Positions 1 through 7,935 of a DNA stretch of 64,000 nt are shown piece by piece. The stretch is taken from contig NZ_WBXN01000004.1 of NCBI RefSeq assembly GCF_008973465.1, positions 7,046,501-7,110,500 on the forward strand. Reading direction: 5' to 3'. The stretch comes from Streptomyces sp. SS1-1 (GTDB taxonomy: Bacteria; Actinomycetota; Actinomycetes; Streptomycetales; Streptomycetaceae). Every line of letters starts with the position of its first letter. Position 1 is the stretch's first letter. The translations under genes and the position numbers were made by a program. The notes under the pieces were generated by a model. It saw only the letters and a list, made by a program, of their open reading frames with translations. It was not told where the DNA came from and did no database searches.

Positions 1-585
1 TACGTCTCCCGCCGGCAGTGGCTCGGGCTCGGACTCGGCGTGGCCGGCGTCGCCGTCGTCACCGGCGCCGACGCGGCCTCCGGCGGGCACGCCGCCTGGT
101 GGGCCTACGCCGTCCCGTTCCTCGGCATGCTGTCGCTGGTCGCGGCCACCTTCCTGGAGGGCCGCTCCCGTACGAAGGTGGCGCCCGAGGCCGCGCTGAC
201 CACGCACTGCCTGACCAGCGCCGTCGTCTTCACCGCGCTCGCCGTCGGCGCCGGGGCGGCCGTACCGCCCGCCGAGCCCTCCTTCTGGATCGCGACCGCC
301 TGGCTCGTCGTCCTCGCCACCTTCGGCGGGTACGGCCTGTACTGGCTCATCCTCAGCCGCTCGGGCGTCACGCAGGTGAACACCCTGATGTTCCTGATGG
401 CACCCGTGACGGCCGTCTGGGGGGCGCTGATGTTCGGCGAGCCCTTCGGCGCCCAGACCGCCCTCGGCCTGGCCGTCGCCCTGGCCGCCGTGCTCGTCGT
501 CCGCCGCGGTGCCGCTTCCGGTGACCGGCCCGCCGAACGGGTCCCGGACGACACCGCGAAGGCGGCGGCCGGGGCCCGGCGCTGA
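1..585 (+). CDS. EamA/DMT-family transporter, C-terminal part (5' end outside window)
   Basis: The frame is open at base 1 and stops with TGA at 583-585, so only the last 194 or so residues are visible. They are strongly hydrophobic, with at least five membrane-spanning stretches and a short charged tail. The segment around LYWLILSRSGVTQVNTLMF and the following PVTAVWGALMFGEP is typical of the end of the second EamA repeat in drug/metabolite transporters (inner membrane, small-metabolite efflux or uptake, substrate unknown). A GTG at 40 is internal to the domain and is not taken as the start. It converges tail to tail with the next gene, one base apart. Confidence 0.85.
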   Translation, partial: YVSRRQWLGLGLGVAGVAVVTGADAASGGHAAWWAYAVPFLGMLSLVAATFLEGRSRTKVAPEAALTTHCLTSAVVFTALAVGAGAAVPPAEPSFWIATAWLVVLATFGGYGLYWLILSRSGVTQVNTLMFLMAPVTAVWGALMFGEPFGAQTALGLAVALAAVLVVRRGAASGDRPAERVPDDTAKAAAGARR

Positions 586-586
586 C

Positions 587-1174
587 TCACCCGTCGAAGT
601 CGACGTCCGCCGCCTCGACGATCCGCGCCCCCATGTTGAGTTCCATCATCTCCAGCGCGGCGGACGCCAGATGCGGATGGATCGAGGCGACGGCGTCGCT
701 GGGCACCGTGACGTCCAGGTGCCGGATGTGCGCGTCCAGCGCGGAGTACAGCACACACTGCTCGGTGACCTGCCCGGTCACCACCACATGCCCCACACCC
801 AGCCGCCACAGCAGATACGACAGGGGCGTCTCGTAGAACGCGGAGTGCCGGGCCTTCACCACGAACAGCGACTCGTCGTCCGGGCGGATCGGCTCGACCA
901 GATCGGCGCGCGGCTTGGACAGCGCGCTCTCCACGAGCTCGCCGTGGTGGGAGCGCCAGCGCCCGAAGTTGTCGTTCGCGTAGATCACCGGCACGTCCGC
1001 CGCGCGGGCCCGCCCGATCAGCTCCGCGAGGACCGGCACGACCGGCTCGACGGACGGCACGAGCAGCTCGGCGTCCTCGTGGTCATAGGTGTTGATCATG
1101 TCGACCACCAGGAGGGCGACCTTCCTCGTGTCCGTCGGGTCGGTGCGGGGGGTGCTCCCGGAGTCTTCAGTCAC
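587..1174 (-). CDS. Isochorismatase-family cysteine hydrolase
   Basis: A 195-residue protein with the compact isochorismatase-like hydrolase fold. The catalytic triad is visible: Asp25 in LLVVDMINTY, Lys107 in VVKARHSAF and Cys140 in VTGQVTEQCVLYSALDA. Such enzymes hydrolyse amide or vinyl-ether bonds (nicotinamide, biuret, isochorismate and others); the substrate cannot be told from sequence. The region between Lys and Cys (YETPLSYLLWRLGV) matches the stand-alone hydrolases, and there is no carrier domain, so a siderophore role is not suggested. It lies downstream of the decarboxylase on the same strand but has its own candidate promoter in the 105-base gap. Confidence 0.9.
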   Translation of the reverse strand: MTEDSGSTPRTDPTDTRKVALLVVDMINTYDHEDAELLVPSVEPVVPVLAELIGRARAADVPVIYANDNFGRWRSHHGELVESALSKPRADLVEPIRPDDESLFVVKARHSAFYETPLSYLLWRLGVGHVVVTGQVTEQCVLYSALDAHIRHLDVTVPSDAVASIHPHLASAALEMMELNMGARIVEAADVDFDG

Positions 1175-1220
1175 GTCTCTCCCTGGGGAAACGGTCGTTA
1201 TGGGCGAAACGCGCAGACGG

Positions 1221-1246
1221 GTACCCGGTGGCGGTGCCGGCGTAAC
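1221..1246 (-). promoter_or_regulatory. Possible SigB-type promoter for the isochorismatase gene
   Basis: On the minus strand the sequence reads GTTA, 16 bases, GGGTAC, ending about 45 bases before the isochorismatase start. The known Streptomyces SigB-family consensus is GTTT (or GNNT), 14-16 bases, GGGTAC/T, so this differs at one base. Inference from motif and spacing only. Confidence 0.35.
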
Positions 1247-1279
1247 GGGGGCCTACGGGTGAGGCGTGCGGGACGGTCG

Positions 1280-2752
1280 TCAGTCCTCGGCGACGACCCG
1301 GACCGTGCCGAGCCGCTGGTCGGCCGCGTCCGGCAGGAACATGCCCGCCCCGACCCCGGTCAGCAGGTACTCCAGCACCGGCTCGGTCAGCCGCTCACCG
1401 GGCAGCACCGCGGGGATGCCGGGCGGGTACGGGGTGATCATCTCGGCGGCGACCCGGCCGACGGCGTCCTGCGGGGCGACCTTCTCGTGGCGGGCGAAGT
1501 AGGCGTCCCGGGGCAGGTCCGCCTGCTCCATCCGCAGCTCGGCGGGGGAGGGGACCGCGACCCGCGGGGCGTCCCGGAGGTCCGAGGCGTGGTCAGCCAG
1601 GTCGCGCAGCGCCGTGAGCAGACGCTCGGTGGTCTCCTCGTCGTCGGCGTGGGTGAGCTGCGCGCTGATCCTGCGGTGGTCGAAGAGGTGCCCGTCGATG
1701 TGGTGGTGCTCGCGCAGCCAGTCCGCCGCCCGGTAGCCGGTCGTGCCGAGCGCGCTGATGTCGATGACCACCGGCAGCGGGTCGAAGCCGGAGGCCATAC
1801 CGGGGCCGCAGAAGTCCGCCTCGTCGTGGACGTGCATGCCGTCGATCGCCTCGACGGCCTCACGGGTGCGCGCGGCCAGCTTCAGCGCCCCGCCGATCAG
1901 GTCGTGGCCGTGCTGCACCATCTGCCGCCGCCAGGCGTCGATCCCGGCGTAGATCAGCACGTTGGGGCTGGTCGTGTCCAGGAGGTCGGCGCGGGAGGCC
2001 AGCTCCGCCGGGTCGATGAGGTCGCCCTGGAGGTGGAAGACGGAGCCCTGCTCCAGGCCGCTGCCCATCTTGTGGATGCTGGTCACGCAGATGTCGGCGC
2101 CCGCGTCCATCGCCCAGGCCGGCAGATCGGTGTGGAAGGGGAGGTGCGCGCCCCAGGCCTCGTCCACGACCAGCGGCTTGCCGCGGCGGTGGCAGACCTC
2201 CGCGATCCCGGCGAGGTCGGCGGCGGCCCCGTACGGGGTCGGGCTGGTGACCAGGGCGCCGTCCGCGTCCGGATGCTCCTCGAACGCCTTCTCGTACGCC
2301 TCCGTCGACGGCGGGTGCGCGATGCTCCGCTCGGCGTCCCAGCGGGGCTCGACCCACACCGGCTCCACGCCGGACAGGATCAGCCCGGCGACGACCGACT
2401 TGTGGGCGTCGCGTCCGACGAGGAGCCTGTGGCCGGGGCAGGCCACCGTCAGCATCGCGGCCTTCACCGACAGGGAGCTGCCGCAGGTCGAGAAGAACGT
2501 GTGGTCCGCGTGGACCGCGTCCGCCATCAGCCGCTCGGCCCGCACGAGGATCTCGTTGCGCGCCAGCCGGTCGTCGAGACCGCCGTTGGCGAGCACGTCC
2601 CCGAAGAACACGGCGTCGCCGAGCACGGCACGGGCCCGGGGGTCCGCGCCCCGGGCCCGCTTGTGGCCCGGGGGCGTGAAGGCCAGCTCGTCGGCGTTCC
2701 GGTAGGCGGCGAGCGCCTCGAGGACCGGGGCTTCAGCGTGGTTCATGGTCAT
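1280..2752 (-). CDS. Orn/Lys/Arg decarboxylase-type PLP enzyme
   Basis: A 490-residue fold-type I PLP enzyme resembling the short basic amino-acid decarboxylases of Gram-positives. Seen: the N-terminal substrate-loop motif FTPPGHKRARGADP, a GSSLSVKAA phosphate-binding stretch (about 91-99), the cofactor Asp in LVVDEAWGAH (Asp197) and the Schiff-base lysine in TSIHKMGSG (Lys228). The C-terminal domain with PYPPGIPAVLPGE is also characteristic. Likely reaction: decarboxylation of arginine, lysine or ornithine to the polyamine precursor, in the cytoplasm. An in-frame ATG two codons downstream of the chosen start is an equally possible start. It lies 45 bases downstream of the haem-oxygenase-like gene, so it may be the last gene of that operon. 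Confidence 0.85.
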   Translation of the reverse strand: MTMNHAEAPVLEALAAYRNADELAFTPPGHKRARGADPRARAVLGDAVFFGDVLANGGLDDRLARNEILVRAERLMADAVHADHTFFSTCGSSLSVKAAMLTVACPGHRLLVGRDAHKSVVAGLILSGVEPVWVEPRWDAERSIAHPPSTEAYEKAFEEHPDADGALVTSPTPYGAAADLAGIAEVCHRRGKPLVVDEAWGAHLPFHTDLPAWAMDAGADICVTSIHKMGSGLEQGSVFHLQGDLIDPAELASRADLLDTTSPNVLIYAGIDAWRRQMVQHGHDLIGGALKLAARTREAVEAIDGMHVHDEADFCGPGMASGFDPLPVVIDISALGTTGYRAADWLREHHHIDGHLFDHRRISAQLTHADDEETTERLLTALRDLADHASDLRDAPRVAVPSPAELRMEQADLPRDAYFARHEKVAPQDAVGRVAAEMITPYPPGIPAVLPGERLTEPVLEYLLTGVGAGMFLPDAADQRLGTVRVVAED

Positions 2753-2797
2753 GCGCGCCGGGTTCCCCGAGTCCCGTCCCCGATGCGGCGCCGGACG

Positions 2798-3832
2798 TCA
2801 GGCGGCCGTCCCGGCCCGCCCGGGGGCCCGCAGCGCCGAGCCGCCGTCCCGCCACGTCGCGAGCAGCCGGGCCGCCAGCCGGTCCTCCAGATGTCCGGTG
2901 GCGCGGATGCCGAACACCACGTCGGCCTCCAGGGCCGGTTCCTCCTCCAGCAGCCCGCCGATGACGTCGTGCCGTACGACCTGCTCGTGCACCGCGTCCG
3001 CCTCGACGTGCTCGGCGTAGAACCGTACGGCGGCCGGGCCCGCCCCGACCCGCTCCAGTGCCTCGGCGAGCCGCCGCGACCCCGGGGACGAGGTGACCTC
3101 CACCGACGCGAAGTGCCCCACGAGGGCGGCCCGCAGCGCCCGGTGCAGACCGAACAGGGACATGAGGTTGACCGTCGCCAGCATCTCGGCGGGAGCCGCG
3201 TCGAGATAGTGGCCGTACGCCGTCTCCAGCTTCAGGTCCGCCATCAGGTCGGCGAACAGCTGCGCGTGGATCTCGTCCGCGCGGCCCCCGCCGAACTCGT
3301 CGAACTCGATGGCCACCATCGCCGCCTTGGCCCGCCCGTACAGACGGGGGATGACCCAGGCGTGCGGGTCCGCCTCCTTCAGGTGGTACAGCGAGCGCAG
3401 CGCCGCGTACTCACGCAGGTGGTCGAGGGTGCCGTCGTCCCGCAGGAAGTGCGAGACGCTGCCGGTGCCGTCCACCGGCTCGACCTGCAGCTCGTCCAGG
3501 GCCGCCCACGCGCTGTCGCCGTCGCCGACCGGGACGTCCGCGCGCAGCGCGCCCAGGAAGCGGTCCTCCAGCGCGCCGCGCACGGCGAGCAGCCGGCTGT
3601 CCCACTCCCGGGCGTCCGGCACCCCGTCGAAGCCCTGGTAGTGCAGTTCGTACAGGACGTACAGGGCGAGCTGGAGGTCGTCGCCGTACGGCTCGGCGCC
3701 GGCCGGGGACGGCACGTCGACGTCCCGCTCGCCGCGCAGCAGGCCCAGGACGGCGGCGGACAGCGGGCCGCGCGGCGCGGGCAGCCCGGGCACCGTCCGC
3801 CGGGAGAGAGGCGGGGCAGTCGTCGTGGTCAT
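2798..3832 (-). CDS. Iron-containing redox enzyme, haem-oxygenase-like (HDO) fold
   Basis: A 344-residue, mostly helical protein of the haem-oxygenase-like diiron oxidase/oxygenase group (often named iron-containing redox enzyme family). Potential metal ligands are visible in ELHYQGF (Glu62, His64), in a central EFDEFGGG...EIHAQLF segment and in FYAEHVEADAVHEQVVRHD at about 271-289, the spacing expected for a dinuclear iron site. The substrate is unknown. Start chosen at MTTTTAPP because its ATG overlaps the stop of the CDGSH gene (ATGA) and makes a coupled pair; an in-frame start 20 codons upstream lies inside that gene and is less likely. Part of a leftward redox operon. Confidence 0.85.
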   Translation of the reverse strand: MTTTTAPPLSRRTVPGLPAPRGPLSAAVLGLLRGERDVDVPSPAGAEPYGDDLQLALYVLYELHYQGFDGVPDAREWDSRLLAVRGALEDRFLGALRADVPVGDGDSAWAALDELQVEPVDGTGSVSHFLRDDGTLDHLREYAALRSLYHLKEADPHAWVIPRLYGRAKAAMVAIEFDEFGGGRADEIHAQLFADLMADLKLETAYGHYLDAAPAEMLATVNLMSLFGLHRALRAALVGHFASVEVTSSPGSRRLAEALERVGAGPAAVRFYAEHVEADAVHEQVVRHDVIGGLLEEEPALEADVVFGIRATGHLEDRLAARLLATWRDGGSALRAPGRAGTAA

Positions 3833-4053
3833 GCGGTCTCGTCCTCGTCCTTCGTCGTCCGCTTCGCGCGCTTGCGGTGGCTGGTGTCGCACCAGGGGAA
3901 GATCTTGCTGCGCCGGCAGGTGCAGACGGCCACGCTGAACCGGTCGCAGACGGTCACCTCGCCGTCCTCGCCGACCACCTCGACGGGCCCCTCGACCATC
4001 AGCGGGCCGTCCCGCTGGACCCGGATGCGGCGGGGCCGCTCAGACGCGTTCAC
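3829..4053 (-). CDS. Small CDGSH iron-sulfur protein
   Basis: A 74-residue protein with one CDGSH-type cluster motif, CTCRRSKIFPWCDTSH, at about residues 44-59. It gives the C-x-C-x2-S-x3-P-x-C-D-x-S-H arrangement (three Cys and one His) that binds a labile [2Fe-2S] cluster; the usual Gly of CDGSH is Thr here. Bacterial single-domain members are small electron or cluster carriers. It starts with GTG and overlaps the end of the methyltransferase gene by 14 bases and the start of the haem-oxygenase-like gene by 4, so the three are translationally coupled. It is the natural candidate electron donor or cluster source for the diiron protein (inference). C-terminus lysine- and acid-rich. Confidence 0.93.
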   Translation of the reverse strand: MNASERPRRIRVQRDGPLMVEGPVEVVGEDGEVTVCDRFSVAVCTCRRSKIFPWCDTSHRKRAKRTTKDEDETA

Positions 4054-4717
4054 CGCGGATCACCACCAGTTCCTCCGTCAGGTCCTCGTCCGCCATCCCG
4101 CGCTCGCGCAGCCAGTCCACCCGGGAGCGCAGCACCCGGCCGTAGGGCAGCTGGGCCCGCTCGACGACCTGGGCCCGCAGGCCGGCGGCGGTCAGCCGGT
4201 CCAGCGTGGCGTCGACGCCGCACAGGTGCGAGTGCACCATCAGCAGCCGTCCCGAGGGGCGCAACAGCGCGGGCGCGTGGTCGCAGATCCGGTCGATCAG
4301 CAGCCGGCCGTCGGCCCCGGCGTCCCAGGCGCGGGCCGCGCCCCTGGGGGTCTCGTCGCCGGGGGCGGGGACGTACGGCGGGTTGGAGACGACCAGGTCG
4401 AACCGCCGGCCCGGGACCGCCGTCATCAGGTCGCCGCGGCGCAGCCGCAGGGTCTGCCCGTTCTGCCGGGCGTTCCACCAGGCGGCGGCCAGCGCCCGCC
4501 GGGAGATGTCCACGGCGGTGACGCGTCCGCCGAGCCGGGCCGCCTCGACGGCCAGCATGCCGCTGCCCGTGCCGAGGTCCAGCACGGCGGTGCCGGCCGT
4601 GACCCCTTCGCGGTGCAGGGCGCGGGTCAGCAGCCGGGTGTCGAACTGGGGTCGGTACACGCCCGGCAGGACCCAGCAGCGCAGGGGAGGGTGCGGTGCG
4701 AGAGCTTCAGTGGTCAT
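4040..4717 (-). CDS. HemK2/MTQ2-family SAM-dependent methyltransferase
   Basis: A 225-residue class I methyltransferase with the SAM-binding motif AVLDLGTGSGMLAVEAA (about 45-61), an acidic VDIS after strand 2 and the signature NPPY (in VVSNPPYVPAPGDE, about 112-125). NPPY marks enzymes that methylate amide or amino nitrogens of protein glutamine or nucleic-acid bases. It lacks the N-terminal helical domain of PrmC, as in the short HemK2/MTQ2 group; the target is unknown and may differ from release factors. Start at MTTEALAP; 11 bases separate it from the oxidoreductase gene upstream, and its 3' end overlaps the CDGSH gene. Confidence 0.88.
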   Translation of the reverse strand: MTTEALAPHPPLRCWVLPGVYRPQFDTRLLTRALHREGVTAGTAVLDLGTGSGMLAVEAARLGGRVTAVDISRRALAAAWWNARQNGQTLRLRRGDLMTAVPGRRFDLVVSNPPYVPAPGDETPRGAARAWDAGADGRLLIDRICDHAPALLRPSGRLLMVHSHLCGVDATLDRLTAAGLRAQVVERAQLPYGRVLRSRVDWLRERGMADEDLTEELVVIRGERV

Positions 4718-4728
4718 GGACGCGCTCC

Positions 4729-5331
4729 TCAGCCCGCGGCCTGCAGCGGCCGCTCCGACAGGGCCCGGGCGACACCGTGCAGGTTGTCGGCCATGGCGCG
4801 ACCGGTGCTGTGCGCCCAGTCGCGTCCCTTCCGCTCGTCCAGATAGTCGGGTCCGGGCCCTGGGCCCAGATGCCAGTACGTCCAGGCCTGGCCCGGGATG
4901 GTGAAGCCGATGTCGGCGAGCGCCCCGGAGATCTCGCTGATGACGTGGTGCGCGCCGTCCTCGTTGCCGGTGACCACGACGCCGGCCACCCGGTTGTAGG
5001 CCACGGGACTCCCCTGGTCGTCGGTCTCCGACAGCATCGCGTCCATGCGTTCCAGGACCCGCTGCGCCACCGACGACGGACGGCCCAGCCAGGTCGGCGA
5101 GGCCATCACCAGGATCTCGGACTCCAGGATCCGCTCGTGCACGCCGGGCCACTCGTCGCCGTCGCCCGCGTCGGTCACGACACCGGGGGCGATCGTCAGG
5201 TCGACGGCCCGTACGAAGGACACCTCCACGCCCTGTTCGGTGAGCCGGCTCGCGACCACGGAGGCCAGGGCCTCGGTGTTGGAGGGCTCGGGGGACCTCT
5301 TCAGGGTGCAGTTGACGACAAGTGCTTTCAC
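4729..5331 (-). CDS. Flavodoxin-like NAD(P)H-dependent oxidoreductase
   Basis: A 200-residue protein of the NADPH-FMN-reductase/flavodoxin-fold group. It begins KALVVNCTLKRSPEPSNTEAL, where the phosphate-binding loop for FMN (TLKRSPEPSNT) follows the first strand, and contains MASPTWLGRPSSVAQRVLERM, the family's second FMN-contact loop. Probable soluble FMN-dependent quinone, azo or nitro reductase or NADPH oxidoreductase. A GTG at 5331 is the only sensible start: the ATG two bases away leads straight into TGA. First gene of the leftward operon running through the methyltransferase, CDGSH and haem-oxygenase-like genes. Confidence 0.88.
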   Translation of the reverse strand: MKALVVNCTLKRSPEPSNTEALASVVASRLTEQGVEVSFVRAVDLTIAPGVVTDAGDGDEWPGVHERILESEILVMASPTWLGRPSSVAQRVLERMDAMLSETDDQGSPVAYNRVAGVVVTGNEDGAHHVISEISGALADIGFTIPGQAWTYWHLGPGPGPDYLDERKGRDWAHSTGRAMADNLHGVARALSERPLQAAG

Positions 5332-5652
5332 ATTCGCTCCGGGGATCGAAGACGGGGTCGGCCACCGGCCGGGGAGGGGGTCAGTCCTCGCCCCGGACGA
5401 TGTTCCCCTCGGCCCCCGTGCGGGCCGAGGACGGTGTGCTCCTGTCCTCCACGGCGGCGACACAGGTGCGTATCGCTTTCTGTTCCGGGTGCCGGGACTC
5501 CAGCCAGCCGGTCCGGGGGACGTGCAGGGTTTCCTTCTTCGCGGTCCGCGCGGTCACGGCGCTTCAACTTCTTCCTTGTCCGGGAAGGACCCGGTCGGGC
5601 CCCTCTGAGTGCGCCGACCGGGTGCCCCCGACCCGTGGCCGGGAAACGCCGG
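5332..5652. other. Intergenic region, 321 bases
   Basis: It lies between two leftward genes and must hold the promoter of the FMN-oxidoreductase operon and the 3' end of the FAD-Rieske transcript. I see no convincing coding frame, no clear -10/-35 pair and no strong terminator hairpin. The stretch around 5540-5580 is less GC-rich than its surroundings. Confidence 0.5.
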
Positions 5653-7185
5653 TCAGAGATCGCGCCGGGGGAGGGGCCGCACCGCCGGTCCCTGGACGAC
5701 CGCGCCGTCCGGGGCGAACCGGGAGCCGTGGCAGGGGCACTCCCACGCCTGTTCGGCCCGGTTGAACGCGACGATGCAGCCGAGGTGGGTGCAGCGGGCC
5801 GACAGCGCGTGCAACCGGCCCTCCTCGTCCCGGTGGACGGCGCACAGCCCCGCGCCGACCCGTACCACCGCCCCGTCACCGGGCGCGATGTCGTCCGGCG
5901 ACGGTCCGGACCCGGCCAGCGGGGCGATCCGGTCGCCGACGAAGTGCCGCGCGACCTGTGCCTGGTGGGTGAGGAACCGGCCGCCCTCGCGTACGACCGG
6001 CCCCAGCCGGCGCGGGTCGTACAGCCCGCTCCACGCCACCTCGCGGCCGCCGATGAGGTCCGCGAGCAGCCGGCCCGCCATGACGCCGCCGCTCATGCCC
6101 CAGCCGCCGAAGCCCGTCGCCACGTACGTGTGCCGGCTGCCGGCGTGGAACGGCCCGACGAGCGGCACGGTGTCCGTCGCGTCGTTGTCCTGGGTGGCCC
6201 ACCGGTGCGTGAGCGTCACGTCCGGGAAGTGCCGTTCGGTCCAGGCGGCCAGCCGCTCGAAGCGTTCCTCCGCGTCGGTGGTGCCGGGGGTGAAGTGCTC
6301 GCCCGTGACGATCAGCAGCCTGCGTCCCTCGCCGAGGGGCGCCGTGCGCACCGACCGCGTGGACCGCTCCGGCGTGATGTACATGTGGCGCGGCGCCCGC
6401 TCCTCGGGGATCGGGCCCGCCACGACCAGCTCCCTGCGCGACGACAGCCGGGAGAAGAGCAGGGCGCGGTCGAACACCGGGTAGTGCGTGGCGACGACGA
6501 CCTTCGAGGCGCGCACCCGCACGCCCGCCTCCGTGGTCAGCACACAGGGCTCGCCCTCGGTCAGGCCGGTCACCCGCGTGTTCTCGTACACCGCGCCGCC
6601 GTGCCGCCGCAGGTCCTCCGCGAGCGCCAGCAGGTACTTGCGCGGATGGAACTGCGCCTGCCCGTTCACCCGGACCGCTCCGGCCACCGGGAAGGGCAGG
6701 TCGGTCTCCGTGACGAACTCCGCGTCCAGCCCCGCCTCCCGGGCCGCGTCCGCCTCGGCGCGCAGCTCCCCGGCATGCCGCGGGTCCTCGGCGTACGTGT
6801 GGGCCGCGGCCTCCTCCCACTCGCAGTCCACGCCCAGCTCCCGCGCGCACTCCTCGACGCGCCGGATCGCCTCGGACTGCGAACGCGCGTACAGCCGGGC
6901 CGCCTCCGGGCCGCGCGTGCGGCGCAGCCGGTCGTAGACCAGGGTGTGCAGCGCGGTGAGCTTGGCCGTCGTGTGCCCGGTGACCGAGGCGGCGAGCCGC
7001 CCCGCCTCCAGGACGGCCACCTCACGGCCCTGCCGGGCCAGCTCCCAGGCCGTGCTGAGGCCCGCGATCCCGCCGCCGACCACGGCGACGTCCACCTCGA
7101 GGTCACCGTCCGGCGGGGGAGCGGGATCGCCGGGCGGCGCGGTCTGCAGCCAGTACGACTCGTGCGGCACTCTCTCAGCGTTCAT
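5653..7185 (-). CDS. FAD-dependent oxidoreductase with C-terminal Rieske domain
   Basis: A 510-residue protein. The N-terminal half is a DAO/GlpD-type FAD domain: the dinucleotide motif VDVAVVGGGIAGLSTAWELA (about 32-51) and a C-terminal ATGFGGWGMSGG FAD loop (about 355). The last 90 or so residues form a Rieske [2Fe-2S] domain with CTHLGC (465-470) and CPCHGSRF (483-490), giving the two Cys-two His ligands. Such fusions occur in actinobacteria and Bacillus (YhfW-like); the substrate, perhaps an amine or amino acid, is unknown. Start MNAERVPHE was chosen because it removes a non-conserved extension. It is divergent from the SRPBCC gene. Confidence 0.9.
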   Translation of the reverse strand: MNAERVPHESYWLQTAPPGDPAPPPDGDLEVDVAVVGGGIAGLSTAWELARQGREVAVLEAGRLAASVTGHTTAKLTALHTLVYDRLRRTRGPEAARLYARSQSEAIRRVEECARELGVDCEWEEAAAHTYAEDPRHAGELRAEADAAREAGLDAEFVTETDLPFPVAGAVRVNGQAQFHPRKYLLALAEDLRRHGGAVYENTRVTGLTEGEPCVLTTEAGVRVRASKVVVATHYPVFDRALLFSRLSSRRELVVAGPIPEERAPRHMYITPERSTRSVRTAPLGEGRRLLIVTGEHFTPGTTDAEERFERLAAWTERHFPDVTLTHRWATQDNDATDTVPLVGPFHAGSRHTYVATGFGGWGMSGGVMAGRLLADLIGGREVAWSGLYDPRRLGPVVREGGRFLTHQAQVARHFVGDRIAPLAGSGPSPDDIAPGDGAVVRVGAGLCAVHRDEEGRLHALSARCTHLGCIVAFNRAEQAWECPCHGSRFAPDGAVVQGPAVRPLPRRDL

Positions 7186-7242
7186 GGGCGCCGGGTTCCC
7201 GGCTGGACGGCACCACACCCCGAACTCGTCCGCCCGCACGAT

Positions 7243-7267
7243 CTTTCAGTTCCCGCGACCCGGGTAC
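7243..7267 (+). promoter_or_regulatory. Possible SigB-type promoter for the SRPBCC gene
   Basis: CTTT, 15 bases, GGGTAC, ending 77 bases before the SRPBCC start. It differs from the Streptomyces SigB-family consensus (GTTT, 14-16 bases, GGGTAC/T) only in the first base of the -35 element. It sits in the divergent region with the FAD-Rieske gene; no matching -35 is seen on the other strand. Motif-based inference. Confidence 0.35.
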
Positions 7268-7344
7268 CCGCCCCGCGAACACGCACGGCGGGCCGGGTCC
7301 GTGACGCGCGGACCGGCCCGCGAGACGAGCGCACAGGAGGATCG

Positions 7345-7818
7345 ATGAGCACGGTCAAGGAGACGGTCGACGTGGAGGTGCCGCTGCGCCGGGCCTACGA
7401 CCAGTGGACCCAGTTCGAGGACTTCCCGCGCTTCATGGAGGGCGTCGAGGAGGTCCGCCAGCTCGACGAGCGGCACAACCACTGGGTCACGAGCATCGGC
7501 GGCGTCAAGCGCGAGTTCGACACCGAGATCGTCGACCAGCTCGCCGACGACCGGATCACCTGGCGGTCCGTGGGGGGCGACACACAGCAGCGCGGCTCGG
7601 TCCGCTTCGAGCAGCTGGACGACACGCACACGCGCGTGGAGCTCACCATGGACGTCGAGCCGACCGGCATGGCCGAGAAGGGCGCCGACGCGCTCGGCAT
7701 GATCGACCGGCGGGTCAAGGGCGACCTGCACCGGTTCAAGGAGTACATCGAGAAGGGCGGCAGCACCGGCGGCTGGCGCGGCCGTATCCGGCCGGAGGAC
7801 CCGGGCACCGTCCTCTGA
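7345..7818 (+). CDS. SRPBCC (START/Bet v1-like) family protein
   Basis: A 157-residue protein of the helix-grip SRPBCC superfamily (polyketide cyclase/YndB-like), beginning MSTVKETVDVEVPLRRAYDQ. Typical features: VDVEVPLRRAYDQWTQFEDF followed by FPRFMEGVEEV, and the late amphipathic helix DRRVKGDLHRFKEYIEK. Such proteins bind hydrophobic ligands; in Streptomyces they are often stress-induced coat- or hydrophobin-like proteins of unknown ligand. AGGAGG at 7335-7340 is an excellent ribosome-binding site 4 bases before the ATG. Followed by a strong hairpin, so it is probably monocistronic. Confidence 0.9.
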   Translation: MSTVKETVDVEVPLRRAYDQWTQFEDFPRFMEGVEEVRQLDERHNHWVTSIGGVKREFDTEIVDQLADDRITWRSVGGDTQQRGSVRFEQLDDTHTRVELTMDVEPTGMAEKGADALGMIDRRVKGDLHRFKEYIEKGGSTGGWRGRIRPEDPGTVL

Positions 7819-7840
7819 CGGACGCGCGGGGGAGCACGCC

Positions 7841-7872
7841 CCGGCCGGCCCGCACGACGGCGGGCCGGCCGG
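7841..7872 (+). terminator. Hairpin terminator after the SRPBCC gene
   Basis: A perfect 13-base-pair inverted repeat, CCGGCCGGCCCGC / GCGGGCCGGCCGG, with a 6-base loop, 22 bases after the stop. There is no T tract, as is common in Streptomyces. Confidence 0.6.
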
Positions 7873-7935
7873 CCGCCCCGTCCTGAGAGAGCGGGCGGAC
7901 ACCGGCCCCGATTCGTGGAAGCGTGGTGACAGGTC

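Noticed and set aside
509..4846. Very long plus-strand open frame opposite the isochorismatase-to-methyltransferase genes
   Set aside because: Arg/Pro/Val-rich peptide with no motif; the opposite strand carries five recognisable genes with overlaps and ribosome-binding sites. Similar antisense frames occur opposite most genes because of third-position GC bias.
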